Origin: Anaerolineae bacterium
Lineage (GTDB): Bacteria > Chloroflexota > Anaerolineae > Aggregatilineales > UBA2796
Assembly (NCBI GenBank): GCA_019637615.1
Contig: JAHBVJ010000041.1
Location: forward strand, 1 to 55,673
Reading direction: 5' to 3'
Length of the DNA: 55,673 nt
Shown: one piece after another, positions 50,813 through 55,673 of the stretch
Layout of the letters: every line of letters starts with the position of its first letter
How positions within the stretch are numbered: position 1 is the stretch's first letter
Notes under the pieces: model-generated
Told to the model about the DNA's origin: nothing
What the model saw: only the letters and a program-made list of their open reading frames with translations
Databases searched by the model: none
Translations under genes and position numbers: made by a program

Positions 50813-52111
50813 ATGAAACAGCATATCGCAATCTCTGTGACAGAGGGGCGGCTCGTCCGGGACTTGCTACAAAACAATTTTCTCGATTCGATTCTCCAGT
50901 CAGGTTATGCCGTCACGCTCATCACGCCAGCGGATCGCGTACCCACGTTCGTACAAGAATGGCAGCGACCGGAATTAACCTTTTCGCATCTTTATGGCGT
51001 GGATGGCTCCTCTGCTTGGATTACGCGCGCCATGCGGATGCGTAAGCGTATCGCCAAACGCAAGTGGACTGGCTTGCTCGCTTACTGGCTCCGCTTGGAG
51101 CAAAAGTACCTATTCTTGCCGAGGCGTGAATATCAGGAGCTATTCACCGCGACTCGCCCTTCGCTGGTGGTGACGACCAACGCGACTCCGATTCAGGAAA
51201 CGGAGGTCATCGCGACGGCGCGCCAAATGGGCATCCCGACGCTTGGTGTCGTCGGTAGTTGGGATCGCATGTACAAATTCCTCCACTCCCGCACCGATCA
51301 TATCAGTGTATGGAGCGACCTGAACCGCCAAGAAGCGCTTGACTTAGAAGGATTCGCGCCGGACAAAGTGCATATCACGGGGCCGTCGCAACTCGATTTG
51401 TACTTCCAAGAGGGCACGGTCTGGACAAAAGCCGATTTATGTACACGTTTAGGCTTGAATCCTGACCGCCCGATCATTGTCTTCGCTACGGCTGGCGCAT
51501 TCGTTAATGGTTATGACGAAACGCATCTGTTGATATGGCTGCTTGACCAGATTGCGAATGGCTCGATCAAGGGACAACCACAGATCATTTGCAGGTTGCA
51601 TCCTTTTTCCCGACTAGAGTATTTTTTGCCGTTTGAAAAGAATCCGGACGTACGGCTGTCTTTTATGCGCGGCTACATTCCAACACTTGGCTACACCATG
51701 TCTGGTGACGAAATCATCGAAGTGGCGAATATCCTTCGCCATGCTGATGTCATCGTGACGCCCGGTTCAACCATGACCATTGAGGCCGCCATTTTCGATA
51801 CGCCCGTGATGGTCCCAACCTTTCACCTGTACCAACCCGAAATTGCGAAACAGTACTTCAAGGCGCGGGTATTCGGCAGGCACTTTGACCGTATTCAGAA
51901 GCTAAAGTTGGTGCCTATCGCGGCGACGCCGGAGCAATTGTTAGCCGACATCAATCAAGCTCTCACGGATCGGACATGGAATCAGCGGGAGCGTGCTCAA
52001 TTAGTGCGTGACTACGTTCAATTTACTGATGGGCAGTCTACACGGCGGCTTGCGGAATTGATCGTTGATCTGGCAAAGCAAGGCACATCGGGACAGGCTA
52101 CTAGTGCGTAG
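50813..52111 (+). CDS. Surface-carbohydrate GT-B protein (CDP-glycerol-transferase-like)
   Basis: A 432-residue protein: HIAISVTEGRLVRDLLQNNF at the start, VVTTNATPIQETEVIATARQMG, LGVVGSWDRMYKFLHSRTDHISVWSD, VHITGPSQLDLYF, IICRLHPFSRLEYFLPFEK and HADVIVTPGSTMTIEAAIFDTPVMVPTFH. The LHP and TPGSTMTIEAA motifs are typical of CDP-glycerol or capsule glycosyltransferases. The 173-nt gap upstream contains nothing I recognise. Confidence 0.8.
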   Translation: MKQHIAISVTEGRLVRDLLQNNFLDSILQSGYAVTLITPADRVPTFVQEWQRPELTFSHLYGVDGSSAWITRAMRMRKRIAKRKWTGLLAYWLRLEQKYLFLPRREYQELFTATRPSLVVTTNATPIQETEVIATARQMGIPTLGVVGSWDRMYKFLHSRTDHISVWSDLNRQEALDLEGFAPDKVHITGPSQLDLYFQEGTVWTKADLCTRLGLNPDRPIIVFATAGAFVNGYDETHLLIWLLDQIANGSIKGQPQIICRLHPFSRLEYFLPFEKNPDVRLSFMRGYIPTLGYTMSGDEIIEVANILRHADVIVTPGSTMTIEAAIFDTPVMVPTFHLYQPEIAKQYFKARVFGRHFDRIQKLKLVPIAATPEQLLADINQALTDRTWNQRERAQLVRDYVQFTDGQSTRRLAELIVDLAKQGTSGQATSA

Positions 52112-52118
52112 GAGCATC

Positions 52119-52259
52119 TACATGCAAACTACGGCATTCTTGCACGCCGTTTCAACCAGTGCTATAGTGCATCGCGCTCAGAATTGGCAGGCCACGTAAA
52201 GCGATTGAACCGCCTAGCAGGGTCAATCCATGTTCTGCCGCATGATGAAGTTCAAGTGT
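52119..52259 (+). pseudogene. Decayed 3' end of a third Gfo/Idh gene
   Basis: In one frame AFLHAVSTS; after a frameshift, SELAGHVKRLNRLAGSIHV. These align with AFLHAVSTG and SDLADHVKTLQLIEDIAGTIHED at the end of the intact gene at 49554-50639. Only about 40 codons and no start remain. It lies between the glycosyltransferase and the second NeuB gene, marking a past duplication or recombination boundary. Confidence 0.72.
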
Positions 52260-52272
52260 AAAAAGGACGCAT

Positions 52273-53298
52273 ATGAGCGAGCTACCTTCACAGGATCGTC
52301 GTTGCCTAGTCGTGGCTGAAGTTGCCCAGACCCATGATGGCAGCTTAGGGTTGGCACATGCCTTCATCGATGCGGTCGCTCGTACAGGCGCGGATGTTGT
52401 GAAATTTCAGACGCATATTGCCTCGGCGGAAAGCACCGCTGAGGAACCTTGGCGCGTCAAATTTAGCCTGCAAGATGGGACACGCTACGAGTATTGGAAA
52501 CGGCTCGAATTTTCCGAGGAGCAGTGGCACGGTCTCAAGCGCCACGCGGATGAAAAAAAACTCAAGTTTGTAAGCTCTGCGTTTTCTGAAGACGCTGTAG
52601 ACCTCCTCACCCGTGTCGGTGTTGACGCGTGGAAAGTAGCTTCGGGCGAAGTCGCCAATTCGCTGTTATTCGAGCGGATGGCGGCGACCAAGCTGCCGTT
52701 TTGGGTGTCTACGGGGATGAGTCCCATCAGCGAGATCGACACCACCGTGCAAATGTTGACCGAGCGCGGGCTACCCGTCACGATCTTGCAGTGTACGTCG
52801 ATGTATCCCACGCCGCCGGACAAAGTCGGTCTGAACGTGATCCCTTTCTTTCGAGAACGCTACAAAACTGGCGTCGGGTTGTCTGACCATTCGGGCGTGA
52901 TTTTCCCCGGTCTCGCCGCCGCGACGCTCGGCATCGACGTGCTGGAAGTTCACGTCACACTCTCCCGCGAAATGTACGGCCCCGACGTGATCGCCTCGCT
53001 GACGACGGGTGAATTGAAGCAGTTGGTGGATGGCGTGCGCTACATTGAAGCGATGAATCGCGCGCCCGTCGATAAAGATGTGATGGCGAATGAACTCGGC
53101 AAGATGCGCCAGATTTTTAACAAGAGTGTGGCGCTCAAAGTGAATCTACCTGCGGGTGCTGTCTTACGTGCCGATGACCTGACCACCAAAAAACCCGGTA
53201 CGGGCATTAACCCATCTCAATTGCCAACGCTGGTGGGCCGCAAACTGCGAAATGACGTTCAAGCGAACCAGCTTCTTCGCCTAGACGATTTGGAGTAA
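52273..53298 (+). CDS. neuB: NeuB-type nonulosonate synthase, second copy
   Basis: The 341-residue synthase has LVVAEVAQTHDGSLGLAHAF, VVKFQTHIASAEST, FVSSAFSEDAVDLL, WKVASGEVANSLLFE, WVSTGMSPISEI, VGLSDHSG and EVHVTLSREMYGPD. A SAF segment follows (KSVALKVNLPAGAVLRADDL, LVGRKLRNDVQANQL). It lacks the extra domain of the first copy and is divergent in sequence, so it is not a recent duplicate. AAGGA lies 6 nt before the ATG. It is paired with the 2-epimerase gene two bases downstream. Confidence 0.92.
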   Translation: MSELPSQDRRCLVVAEVAQTHDGSLGLAHAFIDAVARTGADVVKFQTHIASAESTAEEPWRVKFSLQDGTRYEYWKRLEFSEEQWHGLKRHADEKKLKFVSSAFSEDAVDLLTRVGVDAWKVASGEVANSLLFERMAATKLPFWVSTGMSPISEIDTTVQMLTERGLPVTILQCTSMYPTPPDKVGLNVIPFFRERYKTGVGLSDHSGVIFPGLAAATLGIDVLEVHVTLSREMYGPDVIASLTTGELKQLVDGVRYIEAMNRAPVDKDVMANELGKMRQIFNKSVALKVNLPAGAVLRADDLTTKKPGTGINPSQLPTLVGRKLRNDVQANQLLRLDDLE

Positions 53299-53300
53299 TT

Positions 53301-54455
53301 GTGAAACGGAAAGTATGTGTCGTTGTTACCGCCCGCCCCAGTTATAGTCGGGTGAAAACCGCGCTGCAAGCCATACGTCAAGACCCAGACCTCGAATTAC
53401 AATTAGTCGTCGCCGCGTCTGCGCTGCTAGAGCGTTACGGCGGGATGCTGCGTACCATCGAGCAGGATGGCTTTGACATCGCGGCACGTGTGTATATGGT
53501 GGTGGAAGGCGAAAATCTCGCCGCCATGCCTAAAACAACGGGGCTTGGCCTGATCGAGCTGGCGACGGTGTTCGATAACCTCAAGCCCGATGTGGTGATC
53601 ACCATCGCGGATCGCTTCGAAACGCTGGCGACGGCGGTGGCGGCATCCTACATGAATATTCCCGTCGCGCACATTCAAGGTGGCGAAGTGACCGGCTCCA
53701 TCGATGAGAAGGTGCGCCACGCCGTCACCAAGCTCTCTGACCTGCATTTCGCTTCGACACAGATGGCGGCGCAGCGCATCATCCGCATGGGAGAAGACCC
53801 CGCCTCGGTCTTTGTCACAGGTTGCCCGTCGATAGATTTAGCCGCCGAAGTGCTGAAGGCTCCCGCACTCGATTTTGACATCTTCGAGCGTTACGGCGGC
53901 GTCGGGGAGCGTCTCGACTACTCCAACGGGTATATCATCGTCATGCAGCATCCCGTCACCACGGCCTATGAGCAGGCGCGTCATCAAGTGACCGAAACGC
54001 TCCATAGCGTCCGTGATCTGGAGATTCCAGCGCTGTGGTTTTGGCCTAATGTGGATGCTGGCTCGGACGGCACGTCCAAAGGCATTCGCGTCTTCCGGGA
54101 ACTCGAAAAGCCGAAGAATATCCACTTTTTCAGAAATATGGTTCCCGAAGACTTTCTCAGGGTACTCTACGGGAGTCAGTGCATCGTGGGGAATTCAAGC
54201 GTAGGGATTCGGGAATGTTCCTTCCTCGGCGTGCCGACGGTCAATATCGGGGATCGGCAGGTCGGGCGCGAACGGGGGCCAAACGTGATCGATGTGGATC
54301 ACGACCGGACGGCGATCCGTCAGGCCATCCAACGTCAATTGGATCACGGCAAATATGCTCAAGACACGACCTATGGCGATGGCTGTGCGGGCAGCCGCAT
54401 CGCAGACCTGCTTAAACATCAGGAGCTGCATATCGAGAAGCGCCTGACGTATTAA
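53301..54455 (+). CDS. neuC: UDP-GlcNAc 2-epimerase, hydrolysing (NeuC/LegG type)
   Basis: The 384-residue GT-B-fold hydrolysing epimerase makes N-acetylmannosamine or a related free 6-carbon sugar for NeuB. It has VVTARPSYSRVKTAL at the start, DVVITIADRFETLATAVAA, VAHIQGGEVTGSIDEKVRHAVTKLSDLHFAST, VTGCPSIDLA, YIIVMQHPVTT and a late VGNSSVGIRECSFLGVPTVNIGDRQ. The start is GTG, 2 nt after the second NeuB stop, and is tightly coupled with it. Together with NeuA and NeuB it completes a minimal route to a CMP-nonulosonic acid. Confidence 0.93.
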   Translation: MKRKVCVVVTARPSYSRVKTALQAIRQDPDLELQLVVAASALLERYGGMLRTIEQDGFDIAARVYMVVEGENLAAMPKTTGLGLIELATVFDNLKPDVVITIADRFETLATAVAASYMNIPVAHIQGGEVTGSIDEKVRHAVTKLSDLHFASTQMAAQRIIRMGEDPASVFVTGCPSIDLAAEVLKAPALDFDIFERYGGVGERLDYSNGYIIVMQHPVTTAYEQARHQVTETLHSVRDLEIPALWFWPNVDAGSDGTSKGIRVFRELEKPKNIHFFRNMVPEDFLRVLYGSQCIVGNSSVGIRECSFLGVPTVNIGDRQVGRERGPNVIDVDHDRTAIRQAIQRQLDHGKYAQDTTYGDGCAGSRIADLLKHQELHIEKRLTY

Positions 54456-54551
54456 CATCCTACGTCAAATGAAGCCGAGTCTGCCTGCTAGACCGCTTCG
54501 CCTTCAACTTATGGAAAATCCCTCACATTCCTAACTATGTTACCGCGCGGA

Positions 54552-54573
54552 CGCTGCATAAGGCGTCCGTGTG
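54552..54573. other. Hairpin after the neu locus
   Basis: CGGACGC-TGCATAAG-GCGTCCG in the 264-nt gap before the efflux gene; no T-tract, so termination is uncertain. The rest of the gap shows no gene. Confidence 0.4.
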
Positions 54574-54719
54574 CGTCTGCGGCTGAGAATCGCGGCTAGA
54601 ACTGAATCGTTGATCCCCGTCAATCTAATGCCAATCCCCACAAACTCTCCCGAACTTCTCCATAGGATCTAAAGACCTGTACGGCACAATGCAACATGGA
54701 AAGGGAATGGAGATCATCT

Positions 54720-55673
54720 ATGACCAAGAAGCGCACCTTCTTTCTTCTAATATCGGCTGGAATAGCCGTTGTCCTGATGGCGGGGATGTTTCAAGTGCAG
54801 CCTGTGAGCAGCCAAGCAGCGCAGCAACCAACCCGCGCCGCAACGGGCGCAGCACCACAGGCCACCCCGACGGCTGCATCATCCGCCAGCGGAATTTCCG
54901 CGCTTGGCTCGGTCGAAGCGGCCACGGTCGTGTCAACGCATTTTCAAACGAGTGGGACAGTCCAGAATGTTTATGTTCAATTAGGCGATTACGTCCAAGC
55001 GGGGGAAGTGATTGCCGATCTGGACGGTACTGACCTGTGGAACACCTATCATCAAGCCGTCCTCAATGTCGAAAAGGCGCAGTTGACGCTCGATGCGCTG
55101 TACGAACCCCCGACCGAGGATGAGTTGAAGTCGGCAAAGGCCAAAATCGCCAGTGCGCAAGCCAATTACAGCTCGATTGCCAATTCGGTTTCGTCGGCGG
55201 ATGTGCAGTCCGCGCAGCTCAGTTACGACCAAGCGCAGCAGCGGCTCGACGGCTTGAAGCAGGCGCGCGCCAACATGGGCGGCACTGATAACGAGATCGC
55301 CTTGCAAGATGCCAAGATCGGGGAAGCCTCGTTCAACGCCGAGATCGCGCGTCTACAACTGGTCGCCAAACAAACGCCCAACAGCGCCTCGTTGTGGCAA
55401 GCCTCGGTCAGCATTCAGCAGGCACAGCTCAATTTGGCGAAGTTGCAAGCTGGCCCCACGCAGGCCGAAATCGACAATGCGCAGATTTCGCTCCAGATGG
55501 CACAGGCCAATCTCACCGATGCGCAGACCGCGCTGCGTCACATTCAGTTGTTCGCGCCGCGCGCCGGCACCATCACCGCCGTCAATATCAGCGCCAGAGA
55601 TTCAGTCGCGATGTCCGTCGCCGCCATCGAAATCTCCGATCTCACGCAGCTCCGTATCACCGTCCCCATCAAC
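54720..55673 (+). CDS. Periplasmic-adaptor (HlyD/MacA-type) efflux protein, 3' end outside the window
   Basis: The open frame of 318 codons runs off the end of the window. The start ATG has GGAG 7 nt upstream. It has a signal/anchor helix (RTFFLLISAGIAVVLMAGMF), a Ser/Thr/Pro/Ala linker, a lipoyl half (VQNVYVQLGDYVQAGEVI, DLDGTDLW), a long coiled-coil hairpin of Ala/Gln-rich helices (about residues 115-270), and the second lipoyl half (LFAPRAGTITAVNISARDSV). It probably links an ABC or RND pump to the outside; the partner genes should lie downstream. Confidence 0.9.
   Translation, partial: MTKKRTFFLLISAGIAVVLMAGMFQVQPVSSQAAQQPTRAATGAAPQATPTAASSASGISALGSVEAATVVSTHFQTSGTVQNVYVQLGDYVQAGEVIADLDGTDLWNTYHQAVLNVEKAQLTLDALYEPPTEDELKSAKAKIASAQANYSSIANSVSSADVQSAQLSYDQAQQRLDGLKQARANMGGTDNEIALQDAKIGEASFNAEIARLQLVAKQTPNSASLWQASVSIQQAQLNLAKLQAGPTQAEIDNAQISLQMAQANLTDAQTALRHIQLFAPRAGTITAVNISARDSVAMSVAAIEISDLTQLRITVPIN

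Overview
The window looks like chromosomal DNA of a bacterium of the phylum Chloroflexota, probably class Anaerolineae. This is inferred from content only: moderately high GC, proteins with long Thr/Pro linkers joining a TPR head to a TolB-like propeller, paired DUF4349 membrane proteins, a Uma2-type nuclease, and short heptameric and palindromic repeats between genes. I found no rRNA, tRNA or CRISPR array.

Layout. 0.07-4.0 kb (minus strand): CCA-adding enzyme/HD hydrolase, hypoxanthine phosphoribosyltransferase, an unknown protein, a DUF971 protein and a membrane-anchored jelly-roll protein. 4.1-8.0 kb (plus): three tandem paralogues with the same TPR head, two of them carrying a TolB/WD40-like propeller, followed by a PHP phosphoesterase. 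9.2-12.4 kb: an RHS graveyard of three short RHS-core remnants alternating with small immunity-like genes, one of which is split by a 1.35-kb ISL3-family element five codons after its start. 12.6-16.7 kb: peptide ABC importer (binding protein and two permeases, the second frameshifted; no ATPase genes nearby). 16.8-24.2 kb: murJ, UbiA prenyltransferase, GNAT, HflX, class I aminotransferase, Uma2 nuclease. 24.5-26.2 kb: an SDR and a GNAT. 26.2-30.5 kb (minus): a tightly packed six-gene operon of three small proteins (two membrane-anchored), two DUF4349 proteins and an AAA+ ATPase, which is the best candidate for an undescribed system. 30.8-33.6 kb: an L,D-transpeptidase, then a repeat-rich gene-poor stretch with a truncated acidic gene, an operator-like array and a possible terminated leader RNA. 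33.6-38.5 kb: a serine-hydrolase homologue without its catalytic Ser/Lys, a transmembrane Cache-type sensor fused directly to an ATPase, a stand-alone RAM (Lrp-type) protein and a carboxylesterase. 38.6-41.2 kb: acpP, thiD, a MazG-like protein, a 58-residue small protein and a membrane protein. 41.5-54.5 kb (plus): a nonulosonic (sialic/legionaminic-type) acid and surface-glycan locus with NeuA, a NeuB fused to a second TIM-barrel-like domain, a second NeuB, a NeuC-type 2-epimerase, three glycosyltransferase-like proteins, a sugar-nucleotide epimerase and two Gfo/Idh/MocA dehydrogenases, plus a decayed third copy of the last. The window ends inside a HlyD/MacA-type efflux adaptor.

How the parts may work together. 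The neu locus supplies and activates a nine-carbon acidic sugar and probably builds a surface glycan. MurJ, the UbiA enzyme and the L,D-transpeptidase fit envelope assembly. The DUF4349/AAA operon and the Cache-ATPase are membrane-associated machines of unknown role. The RHS remnants record past contact-dependent toxin/immunity exchange.
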